Assembly (NCBI RefSeq): GCF_014696615.1
Contig: NZ_JACJQJ010000046.1
Coordinates: 1-64,000 of the forward strand
Direction of reading: 5' to 3'
DNA: 64,000 bases
Source of the DNA: Nostoc linckia FACHB-104
GTDB taxonomy: Bacteria; Cyanobacteriota; Cyanobacteriia; Cyanobacteriales; Nostocaceae
Shown: one piece after another, positions 9,850 to 18,272 of the stretch
Position numbering within the stretch: the first letter of the stretch is position 1
Layout: each line of letters starts with the position of its first letter
Made by a program: the position numbers and the translations under genes
The notes under the pieces: model-generated
Told to the model about the DNA's origin: nothing
Seen by the model: the letters and a program-made list of their open reading frames with translations, nothing else
The model's database searches: none

Positions 9850-10683
9850 CTATTCACGGATTAACGTAATTACAGTCACTTCAGGTGGACAAAATAAGCG
9901 TCCTGGTCGATAAGTTCCTAAGCCACGATTGATATACAACTGATTATTGCCTACTTTATGGAACCCTTGGGCCCATTCCCAATATCGCACTACTTTTGAG
10001 AAGTCTCCGAGGAAAAAAGATACCCAACACCGCAATTTTTTGGGTAGTTTTTTCAACAGCTTTTTATAATGAAATACTAAAGGGCCAATACCTGGTATAG
10101 CTATATGTCCTCCGTGGGTGTGACCAGATAGCTGTAAATCTACGCGCCATTGTTGCAATATCTTAGCGGTATCCGGGTTATGGGATAAAACAATGCGGGG
10201 TGTGGCGGAGTCTAGTTGATTCATTAATGGTGCTGGTTTAAATTCTCGTGACCAATAATCAGCTAATCCTATCAATGGTAAATCTGTTCCTACAGGATAA
10301 GCGATTTCGTTCCACAATACATGAATTCCAATGTTAGTAAATGCATCTGTAACTTCTGCTTTGGAGTGGCTGTAATGGATGTCATGGTTACCAAGTATGG
10401 CATAGACACCATAACGACTTTCTAGATATTTAAGTCGTTGTGCCAATTTATGAATTGGGGTAGGATCATCTGTTACATAGTCGCCAGTTAAAACTACTAA
10501 ATCGGGTTCGGCTTCATTACTCAGTGTGATCGCTTCTTCTAACATTTCATCCGATAATCGCAAACCATCGTAATGAAAATCTGACAATTGTACTAACTTT
10601 ATGCCTTCTAAAGATACAGGTAAGTCTGTAATCTTAACCGTTAGTTTATCTACTCTTAAATGTCCTGTAAATAACCAGTGCAT
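9850..10683 (-). CDS. Metallophosphoesterase, copy 1
   Basis: A calcineurin-like phosphoesterase of 277 residues, of the YkuE-like branch. The metal-site motifs appear in order: SDFHYDG, TGDYV, GNHD, LSHNPD and SGHTHGG. There is no signal peptide, although the extreme N-terminus is weakly hydrophobic. Substrates in this group include phosphodiesters and UDP-linked lipids; none can be assigned here. It is about 260 bases downstream of a close paralogue on the same strand, with heptamer repeats (GTTGACT, 10784-10820) between them. Confidence 0.85.
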   Translation of the reverse strand: MHWLFTGHLRVDKLTVKITDLPVSLEGIKLVQLSDFHYDGLRLSDEMLEEAITLSNEAEPDLVVLTGDYVTDDPTPIHKLAQRLKYLESRYGVYAILGNHDIHYSHSKAEVTDAFTNIGIHVLWNEIAYPVGTDLPLIGLADYWSREFKPAPLMNQLDSATPRIVLSHNPDTAKILQQWRVDLQLSGHTHGGHIAIPGIGPLVFHYKKLLKKLPKKLRCWVSFFLGDFSKVVRYWEWAQGFHKVGNNQLYINRGLGTYRPGRLFCPPEVTVITLIRE

Positions 10684-10945
10684 AACTCAATAGACACTCC
10701 TCATAGCAGCGCTTACAGCTTACCAAAAAATAAAATATATCTTAAATTAAGAATTCTTTAGAATGGGTAACTATACTTGATAGTTAAACTGTTGACGGTT
10801 AACTGTTGACTGTTGACTATCAATGAATATATAAAGTGATTAGGTAATGAGTATCTGTTTTAGCTTCAATAAACATTGATGTTTGCTTGAGCAAGACTCA
10901 ATCTATCTAATTAAATTAATAATTTGGTTGGAATTTATTTTCAAA

Positions 10946-11776
10946 TTACTGACTTTTTAACGTGATTATAGTAACTTCTGGAGGACAAAATAAACGTCCA
11001 GGGAGATAAGTTCCTAAACCACGATTGACATATAATTGATTTTTCCCTAATTGATGTAAACCCTGTGCCCATTCCCAATGGCGTACTGTATAGTTACTTA
11101 TTTGTAAATATGGAATCCATTGGCGAAATTTTTTAGGAATTTTTTGCACAAATTTTTTGTAATAAACCAATGCTGGGCCAAATTTAGGAATCACGATTTG
11201 ACCGCCATGAGTATGACCAGATAATTGCAAATCTACACGCCATGCTTGCAATATTTCTGCTGTATCAGGGTTGTGGGATAAAACAATCCGAGGAATATTG
11301 GGATCTAGCTGATTCATTACTGGTATAGGGTTAAATTCTCTTGAGTAACGATCTGCTAACCCTACTAATGGCAATTCTTTTCCTAATGGATAGGCAATTT
11401 CATTCCAAAGAACAGGAACGTTAATTTTATTGAAGGCATTTGTAATTTCTGCTCTTGAGTGTTTATGACAGATATCGTGGTTGCCCAGTATGGCATAAAT
11501 ACCAGCGCGACTTTGGAGATTTTTTAGCTGTAGCACTAGTCTATGAATTGGTTCTGAGCTGTTGTTGACGTAGTCTCCAGTCAATAAAACTAAGTCTGGT
11601 TGGGCTTGATTGCTAACTGCGATCGCTTGTTCTAGCATTGCTTCCGATAGCCCAAAACCATCGTAATGAAAATCTGACATCTGCACCAGCTTTTTACCTT
11701 CTAATGATGCAGGTAAGTCTGCAATCTTAACCGTCAATTTTTCTGTACTTAACGGCCCAGATAGTATCCAGTGCAT
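10946..11776 (-). CDS. Metallophosphoesterase, copy 2
   Basis: A 276-residue protein clearly paralogous to copy 1 over its full length, with the same motifs SDFHYDG, TGDYV, GNHD, LSHNPD and SGHTHGG. Differences are spread throughout, so the duplication is not recent. All expected metal ligands are kept, so both copies are probably active. The promoter probably lies in 11777-12028, which also holds repeats of the type TACCCAA (11970-12016). Confidence 0.85.
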   Translation of the reverse strand: MHWILSGPLSTEKLTVKIADLPASLEGKKLVQMSDFHYDGFGLSEAMLEQAIAVSNQAQPDLVLLTGDYVNNSSEPIHRLVLQLKNLQSRAGIYAILGNHDICHKHSRAEITNAFNKINVPVLWNEIAYPLGKELPLVGLADRYSREFNPIPVMNQLDPNIPRIVLSHNPDTAEILQAWRVDLQLSGHTHGGQIVIPKFGPALVYYKKFVQKIPKKFRQWIPYLQISNYTVRHWEWAQGLHQLGKNQLYVNRGLGTYLPGRLFCPPEVTIITLKSQ

Positions 11777-12028
11777 AGCGCGCTTAATAATTCTAGATAT
11801 TGGCGCTTATAGCTTAACTAAAAATCCCGCGATCGCCTGTTCAACTAAAACAACTTCTTGAAAAATTCATGAATACTACTATTTTTTTACGTATTTATAA
11901 GTAAATAGGTGTTAAAAATTATCATTATGGCAAAGCAGAAGGGAGATGACGAAGCAGGGGAGAAATTTCCATTACCCAATACCCAATACCCTATGCCCCA
12001 TGCCCCATGCCCTATCCCGCTTTAGCTC

Positions 12029-14941
12029 TTAAATCGATGACAGATGACTACTCCGTAGCCGTCTTTTACGCAGCCAAGTTTTACGTAATTCTTCTGCACC
12101 TAATAAAAGTGGGGGACAGATGAACAGAAATAACCATTGCCACAGTGTCAATGGTGAAGTAGAGAAGATATGCCGCAGAGGGGGGATTTCAATGATGGCG
12201 ATAATCAACGTCCATTCTGTGGCAATTCCTAGCCAGATGAAAGGATTAGAAAAGAATCCTAATCGCAAAATTGAAGTCCGTTCTGAACGACAAGCAAAAA
12301 CGTTACCGTCTTGGCAAGCAACAATAATTGCCAAAGTCATAGTAGTAGCTTGAGCGTAAATCAAGGCGATCGCAGGATCGGCGGTGCGTGAGAGAATTGC
12401 TGGTGCGATCGCTTGCAATGATGCCAAGTTGTAACCGTAGCTTTGCCAAACCATGAAGAAGCCAGCCATCCCCAAAGCTGCTTCGATTAATCCTAAGAAA
12501 CAGTAGGCGCGTAAAAGTAAAGAACGATCCAGCAGTGGTTTAGATTTGGCACGAGGCGGCATCTGCATTGTACCTGCTTCAGCACGTTCAGCACCCAGTG
12601 CCAGGGCTGGGATGATATCGGTTCCCAAATCCACGATCAGAATTTGCATAATGATCAACGCTGGCGGGATTTTGAGGGTAACCATCAACAGAAATGGCAC
12701 CAGTTCAGCAACATTCGATGCCAAAATGTAGGTCATAAACTTGCGAATGTTCTGATAGACTGAGCGTCCTTGCTCAACTGCGGCGACAATGGTGGCAAAG
12801 TTGTCGTCTGTTAGTACAATGTCAGCGGCTTCTCTGGCGACATCTGTGCCGTTCAATCCCATTGCAATGCCAATATTCGCGGCACGCAGCGCAGGTGCAT
12901 CGTTTACTCCATCGCCTGTGACTGCTACTACTTCCCCGATATCTTTATAAGCTTGGACTAGGCGTAGTTTGTGTTCTGGCGACATCCGCGCAAACACTAA
13001 GCCTTCGCGATATTTAACAATTTGCCGTAGTTGGGCATCGGAGATATGTCCCATGCCTTCGCCAGTAACGACGCGTACCTTATCAGTTACCAAACCAATA
13101 TTGCGGGCGATCGCTTCCGCAGTCAATCCATAATCGCCGGTTACCATCGTGACTTTGATGCCAGCTTGATGACATTTAGCGATCGCATCGGCTACCTCTT
13201 CTCGAGGCGGATCGAACATAGCCACCAAACCAATAAAAATCAGGTTTTGCTCTAAATCCTGGGATTTGAGATCCAGCAATTCTTGGCTACCCCTCCGCGC
13301 CGCCAATCCCAAAACGCGAAATCCTTGCCTTGCTAAATCATCATTAGCTTGGACAACATCATCCCAAGCCTCGTGGGTTAATTCCTGTACGGTGCCATTG
13401 TGGAGAATGGTATGGCAATGCTTCAAAACTTCTAGAGGGGCACCTTTAGTAAATGCTAAATAGGGCAATTCATCTTGCCATAACTCCGCAGCTTGCCAAT
13501 TGAGCACCACAGTCATCATCAGACGGCGAGAATCAAAGGGAATCTCGCGTAAGCGTGGTACCTGTTGTTGTAAATTTTCTAAATTCAGTCCCCCTTTGGC
13601 GGCGGCTACTAACAAGGCGGCTTCTGTGGGATCGCCAATTTCTTGCCAACGGCTAGGGGCTGTTAGATGAATTAGGCGGGCGTTAGAACAAAGGGCAGAA
13701 CCGATGAGTAAAAGATTTGCTTTCCAGGCGACGACGGTATCTGATGCTACTCTCACCTTACCAACTGTGGGATCGTAACCTGCACCTGTGACCTCAATCA
13801 AAGCCTGGGAACTAGAAGGATGAGACTCCTCGGGTAACCAGAGATAGCGCACCGTCATTTCATTTTTGGTCAGCGTCCCTGTCTTATCGGTGCAAATCAC
13901 AGTGGTAGCGCTGAGGGTTTCCACAGATGACAGCCGCCGTACTAGGGCATTGCGCCTAGCCATGCGCCGGACACCAATCGCCAAAGATAACGTGACAGTC
14001 GGTAATAATCCTTCTGGCACGAGTGCCACAATGATGCCGATCGCAAAAATAAAGCTTTCTTTAACCTCTATCCCCACCAAAAAATACGCCAGCAAGAAAA
14101 TAATAATTCCCATGCTGACAGCGATCGCAGTGATAATCCGCACAATATAAGCCACCTGGACTTCTAAGGTGCTGGGTTCCCGCTTGACTACTGTTGTTAA
14201 ATGGGCAACCTGTCCAAATTCCGTTTGGGCACCCGTAGCATAAACCACCGCTACAGCGCGTCCGGCGGCGACAGTGGAACCTGCTAAAACTAAATTGGCG
14301 ATTTCCGAAGGATTCACCTTTTCTTGCATCGGTTGCTCACCTGGACGTAGCAAAGTTTTACCGCCACGAATCGGTACTGCTTCCCGCAACCTGACTGGGT
14401 AAGCATTCCGTGCTACAGGTAGAGATTCCCCTGTCATCACCGACACATCTAAATACAAGTTATCAGCAGATATCAGACGTGCATCAGCAGAAATGCGATC
14501 GCCTTCTTCTAGTTGCATCACATCGCCACGCACTAACTCTCGCGCGGGGATTTGCTTCAGTTCGCCATCTCGATACACTTTCACCTGCATCGGCAATACT
14601 TTTTTTAAAGCCGATAGCGCTTGTTCTGCTTGAAACTCTTGCCAAAAGCTAAAGATAGCGTTAATCAAGATTACTGCCCAAATTGCCCAGCCGAGTTCCG
14701 GTGTCCGCGAAATAAACGCTAAGATACCTGCCACCCAGAGCAGCAAAGCCATGAAATGAGTGAGTTGGTCAGTAAAACGCAGCCATAGAGGACGATGAGC
14801 TGGTTCAGGTAACTCATTTGCGCCGAATTGTGCAAATCTTCGTTGAGCTTCATCTGCCGATAAGCCATTGTTAGCGCTCCCTAGCGACTCATAGACCTCT
14901 TCAACAGGTAATGCCCAGATAGGTTGATGAGACGATGCCAT
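12029..14941 (-). CDS. Cation-transporting P-type ATPase (P2 type, Na,K-ATPase-like)
   Basis: A 970-residue P-type cation pump with cation ATPase N-terminal domain, actuator motif TGES, phosphorylation site DKTGTLT, hinge TGDGVNDAP and about ten membrane segments. M4 reads ALVPEGLLPTVT, and M5-M6 read SNVAELVPF and VDLGTDIIPALAL. These resemble the Na,K-ATPase sequences (NVPEGLLATVT, SNIPEITPF, DLGTDMVPAISLA), including the Asn, Glu and two Asp that bind cations there. A role in Na+ or K+ transport is therefore more likely than Ca2+, but this is inference from motifs. It stands alone with no subunit gene nearby. Confidence 0.88.
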   Translation of the reverse strand: MASSHQPIWALPVEEVYESLGSANNGLSADEAQRRFAQFGANELPEPAHRPLWLRFTDQLTHFMALLLWVAGILAFISRTPELGWAIWAVILINAIFSFWQEFQAEQALSALKKVLPMQVKVYRDGELKQIPARELVRGDVMQLEEGDRISADARLISADNLYLDVSVMTGESLPVARNAYPVRLREAVPIRGGKTLLRPGEQPMQEKVNPSEIANLVLAGSTVAAGRAVAVVYATGAQTEFGQVAHLTTVVKREPSTLEVQVAYIVRIITAIAVSMGIIIFLLAYFLVGIEVKESFIFAIGIIVALVPEGLLPTVTLSLAIGVRRMARRNALVRRLSSVETLSATTVICTDKTGTLTKNEMTVRYLWLPEESHPSSSQALIEVTGAGYDPTVGKVRVASDTVVAWKANLLLIGSALCSNARLIHLTAPSRWQEIGDPTEAALLVAAAKGGLNLENLQQQVPRLREIPFDSRRLMMTVVLNWQAAELWQDELPYLAFTKGAPLEVLKHCHTILHNGTVQELTHEAWDDVVQANDDLARQGFRVLGLAARRGSQELLDLKSQDLEQNLIFIGLVAMFDPPREEVADAIAKCHQAGIKVTMVTGDYGLTAEAIARNIGLVTDKVRVVTGEGMGHISDAQLRQIVKYREGLVFARMSPEHKLRLVQAYKDIGEVVAVTGDGVNDAPALRAANIGIAMGLNGTDVAREAADIVLTDDNFATIVAAVEQGRSVYQNIRKFMTYILASNVAELVPFLLMVTLKIPPALIIMQILIVDLGTDIIPALALGAERAEAGTMQMPPRAKSKPLLDRSLLLRAYCFLGLIEAALGMAGFFMVWQSYGYNLASLQAIAPAILSRTADPAIALIYAQATTMTLAIIVACQDGNVFACRSERTSILRLGFFSNPFIWLGIATEWTLIIAIIEIPPLRHIFSTSPLTLWQWLFLFICPPLLLGAEELRKTWLRKRRLRSSHLSSI

Positions 14942-15166
14942 GATCTTGTTTGGTGTTGGGTTATCAAGAAAGGCAAAACTTAAGTGCCAACTGTCAATTT
15001 AATTCGTAATTCGTAATTAATAATTCGTAATTCGTAATTCGTAATTTGTAATTAATTATTTCACGAATAAACTTATGGAATAATTAATTATTGAACAAGG
15101 TTGTACAGATAAACGCGAATTTCACGCCCATGCATTAAAAATAAAACTTTACCTGTAGATTTTTGC
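14942..15166. repeat. Short tandem repeats between genes
   Basis: Positions 14998-15055 consist of tandem units of the type AATTCGT/AATTAAT, a typical intergenic repeat of heterocystous cyanobacteria. No gene is visible. Confidence 0.7.
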
Positions 15167-15574
15167 TCACAATTTTACCTTGATTGCATCATCTAATAAA
15201 CCCAAGTTCTCTGCTTGCTTAAAAGCTTGTTCTAAAGACATACCTTGTCTGGTAGCTAGATACATTAATACCATTGCAATGGCGCGCACGGAGCTATCAC
15301 AATGAATTAAAGTAGGTTTAGGTAGCTCGGAAATAGTTTTAAATACTTGGGTTGTAATTGAAGGATTAATTTCTGTAATTTTTATTGGCAGATTAGCGTA
15401 ATGTAATCCTAGCAACTGCGTATAAAACTGCTCGCTGCTTTGGAAACCTATTTCGTCAGGCGATCGCAAATTTAGTACAGACTTATAGCCCTCATCAGCA
15501 AGTTTTTTCAATTCTTCTGAGTTAATTTGTCCGGCAATAGTTAATTCGTTGTTAATTTTTCTGATTGTATCCAT
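15167..15574 (-). CDS. Beta-lactamase hydrolase-like (DUF442) phosphatase-like protein
   Basis: A 135-residue protein of the BLH/DUF442 group, which has a fold related to dual-specificity phosphatases. The active-site loop is LIHCDSSVRA, with Cys and Arg spaced as in this family (HCxxxxR). Preceding blocks AGQINSEELKKLADEGYKSVLNLR and FYTQLLGLHY match the usual N-terminus. Members have been linked to sulfide metabolism and to tyrosine-phosphatase activity; the role here is unknown. A strong ribosome site GGAGGGAGG precedes the ATG. Confidence 0.82.
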   Translation of the reverse strand: MDTIRKINNELTIAGQINSEELKKLADEGYKSVLNLRSPDEIGFQSSEQFYTQLLGLHYANLPIKITEINPSITTQVFKTISELPKPTLIHCDSSVRAIAMVLMYLATRQGMSLEQAFKQAENLGLLDDAIKVKL

Positions 15575-15783
15575 CCCTCCCTCCTCCCAAGCAGTGAATA
15601 ATGAATTAAAGAAATGAGATATTAAGTCTGGTAAATTGCCCTAAATTATTGAATGAAATCACCACACAAAAACGTTACTTACTTTGCCCTGTGCTTTAGC
15701 TTTCTAGGGTAGAATACAGGTCGTTTTCGTGTAGTAAATTTCACAGACATAAATTTTATCCTTTAATCCATTTCACCAAGGAA

Positions 15784-15960
15784 TTAAAAATGTTTTTGTT
15801 CAGGAGGATCGCCTTCGTATGGTTGTACTCCTGTGGCTGGGTAATTATCTTTATTTGGTGTAAAAGCGCTAGCGGCTCCAGTATAGATATAGCGAATCAC
15901 TTTTTGTGGAACTTCGACAATTGCCTGTAAGATTTGCCCAATTTTATTTGTAGTAGACAT
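15784..15960 (-). CDS. Small hypothetical protein, 58 residues
   Basis: This short gene is easily missed. The minus strand reads ATG at 15960, preceded by GGAG eight bases upstream, and runs 58 codons to TAA. The product starts MSTTNKIGQILQAIVEVPQK, has an amphipathic region IRYIYTGAASAF, and ends NYPATGVQPYEGDPPEQ. The Pro/Gly-rich ending NYPxxGVQPxEGDP looks like that of short hypothetical proteins I associate with cyanobacteria, but I cannot name the family. No Cys or signal peptide is present. Confidence 0.65.
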   Translation of the reverse strand: MSTTNKIGQILQAIVEVPQKVIRYIYTGAASAFTPNKDNYPATGVQPYEGDPPEQKHF

Positions 15961-16089
15961 AATTTTTTCTCCAGAGTATACAAAAGTTATTTAACTAAAA
16001 GAATGAAATTGAAAGTATTGATCATCAAAAACAGAAATTATTGGTTAATCTAAACTTGATATGTTTAAAATACTTTCATTTTTCATGCT

Positions 16090-16794
16090 TTATTCTTCAA
16101 TAGAAAAATCTTCAGTGAATTCTTTTCGAGTTAGAGGTGATTTTAAAGTTATACCTTCACCACCAAGGGGATAATTTTCATTCAGTAATTTTCCATCTAC
16201 TGAGATAAAAACCTTAGCATTTGGCTCGAGACTGCTAGCTGTGTATAACACTTGAGCAACTCGATAAACCATTGAACTTGTCCCACCTCCAGAGGCAAAT
16301 TCACCTGACAGGTTGACATAAATTCCTGTAGGGGTAATTTGCAATCCTAATAACTTAGTACCTGCGGGAATTGTAGTACTCAAATTATTAGTTTGAGTAC
16401 TGTTAAGCATATTATCCAGTGCTGCTTTTAATGCCACTTCTTTAGAAGCTTTATCTTGAACAGTAACCAACTGCGGTACTAAAATCATTTTTGTTCCCTC
16501 AACTTTTAACCAATAAGTTTGAGGTTGTAATTGTATGGCAGATGGTTGAGATTTTGGCGCTAATTTTACCGCTGGTTTATGAACAGTTACTTGTTCCTGT
16601 GGTGGAGAAACTACACTTTTTGGAACTTGTGAAACCGAGGAATTATCTAATTGGGAAGAATGATTGGGTAAATTGGCATTAGGTTTTGTAGTTTGCCAAG
16701 CCCACAAAGCACTTCCTCCCACTACCATCAGCAGGAGTAGCATAAAACCAATTAGGTATTCATGATGAATAGAATGATCATGTTGGTTTTTCAT
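16090..16794 (-). CDS. GerMN domain protein, membrane anchored
   Basis: A 234-residue protein with one N-terminal transmembrane helix (about 14-36), a Pro/Ser/Gln-rich linker, and a C-terminal GerMN (sporulation/germination GerM) domain from about residue 90 with PAGTKLLGLQI...GIYVNLSGEF and VAQVLYTASSLEPNAKVFISVDG. In cyanobacteria such proteins are thought to act at the cell envelope. The start at 16794 is chosen because GGAG lies seven bases upstream; a longer frame from 16809 has no such site. Confidence 0.8.
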   Translation of the reverse strand: MKNQHDHSIHHEYLIGFMLLLLMVVGGSALWAWQTTKPNANLPNHSSQLDNSSVSQVPKSVVSPPQEQVTVHKPAVKLAPKSQPSAIQLQPQTYWLKVEGTKMILVPQLVTVQDKASKEVALKAALDNMLNSTQTNNLSTTIPAGTKLLGLQITPTGIYVNLSGEFASGGGTSSMVYRVAQVLYTASSLEPNAKVFISVDGKLLNENYPLGGEGITLKSPLTRKEFTEDFSIEE

Positions 16795-17365
16795 AGCCAT
16801 CTCCTGCAAACTGTATTGATTTAAAGAATTTTTGCAATAGTAATCCTCCAGTTACGCTTTTATTCAAAATATATGTGTTTCACATTTTTAATTTTGAATT
16901 TCCGCCTCTGGCGTAGCTCAAGGATTTATATAATCTCGGCTTTACTATCAAGTTAAAGCAAGAATTTGAGGAACTTGTGAGGATTGGGGATCGGGGGTTG
17001 GGGATTAGGGACTGGCTCGAATAGCACTAAGAAAAGCTATAAGCTTTAGTGCATGAGCATTACAGACATTTATGTTATTAAAGCAGTGAACGGTCAGGCG
17101 ATCGCTGTATGACAGTAGGTGTTGTAGAACGGATGCGGGAATTGTGCAAAAATTTCTTGTAAGTAGAAAAGCTTACTTGTTCCAATACTTGTCGGTTAAG
17201 GGCAAAAGGGGAAGGGGAAAAGGGCAATAAAAAAGCTTTAACCCTTACCCTTTCTCCTTTTCCCCAAACCAAATTAAGAGTTGAAAATCCTTAACCGAGC
17301 AGTATTGTTACTTGTTCATGAAATACTTTCTTTGATACAAGTAAGCCAATAGCATAACTACTACT
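16795..17365. other. Intergenic, low-complexity repeats
   Basis: Positions 16979-17012 hold GGGGATT-type repeats, and 17202-17263 an imperfect inverted pair of GGGGAAAAGGG-type and CCTTTTCCCC-type tracts that could form a hairpin. Minus-strand frames here are low complexity and not genes. The interval ends at the transposase remnant. Confidence 0.4.
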
Positions 17366-18223
17366 GTGACAAATCGTGTGACAATCCTCAAGGATAAATT
17401 TAATTCATCTCTGGGACTAACTTTTAAAGAATTGTTACCATCTTCGGCAATTGAGCAAGCCATCTGCGAGCTAAAAATTAAATATAAGAAGCGGTTATTT
17501 GACCCATACATCGTTATTCCTGGCTTTCGTACTCAAAGAGTTAGTTTAATTAATACTCTCTTAGATAAATAGATTTATTCTACTCTCGAAATTGTTGGAA
17601 TTTATGGTAAACGTTGGGATGTTTAACTAGATTTAAGACATCTAAAAACTACCTTGGGTATGGATGTTCTACGATGTAAAACACCTTCAATGGAACGCAT
17701 TGAAATTGATGTTTAAGCTGTTACGCATTTAAATTGTGTATTTCGCACTCAGGTTGTCAAAAGTCAAGAGTCCAAAGTCCAAGCTAGCCTTTGACCCTGG
17801 ACTATTGACCCTTGACATTCCTAACACCAGAATATTTGATTTAGGTGCGTATCAGCTTATTTACTTGCTTACAATTTACTTCGTAGTTTGATGTGGGATG
17901 CCGGGACTACTTATACTACCCCTCCAAATCGCCTATCAGTACAAGGCACTCTTCACCATTTAATTAATTTTATTCCCAAATTATTAGCAGCAACTTCAAC
18001 AAAATGCCTTCGCATTTATCGCACTTTACTGAAAGTTATTGCTCACAAGGCCGTTCCAGAACGCCCAGGTCGTAGTGAACCACGAGTCCGTAAACGTCGC
18101 CCCAAAATTTACGCCTTGATGACCAAACCCCGCCAAGAATTACGACAACAGTTGCAAAGTGCTTCAACCACAAGCTTTTCGGCTTTTCTTAGTGCCATTC
18201 GACCAATGACCAATGACCAATGA
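17366..18223 (+). pseudogene. IS4-family transposase remnant
   Basis: Three pieces of one transposase remain. 17366-17572 gives the N-terminus (TFKELLPSSAIEQAICE...YKKRLFDPYIVI). 17585-17716 reads IYGKRWDV, a stop, then LDLRHLKTTLGMDVLRCKTP. 17888-18223 gives the C-terminus (LLKVIAHKAVPERPGRSEPRVRKRRPK). The IS4-type Y-x2-R-x3-E-x6-K signature is intact except that the catalytic Glu codon is TAA (17624-17626). The middle of the gene is deleted, and unrelated heptamer-type sequence occupies about 17757-17820. It cannot be active; terminal repeats were not found. Confidence 0.85.
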
Positions 18224-18272
18224 CAAAAGACAGCCTTTGCAAGTTATCTTTAAATGCACCGCCCTACTGACT

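Noticed and set aside
12120-14652. Several plus-strand frames antisense to the P-type ATPase
   Set aside because: Shadows of a clear gene with all catalytic motifs on the other strand.
17078-17511. Two minus-strand frames near the transposase remnant
   Set aside because: Low-complexity or antisense to the remnant; no motif.
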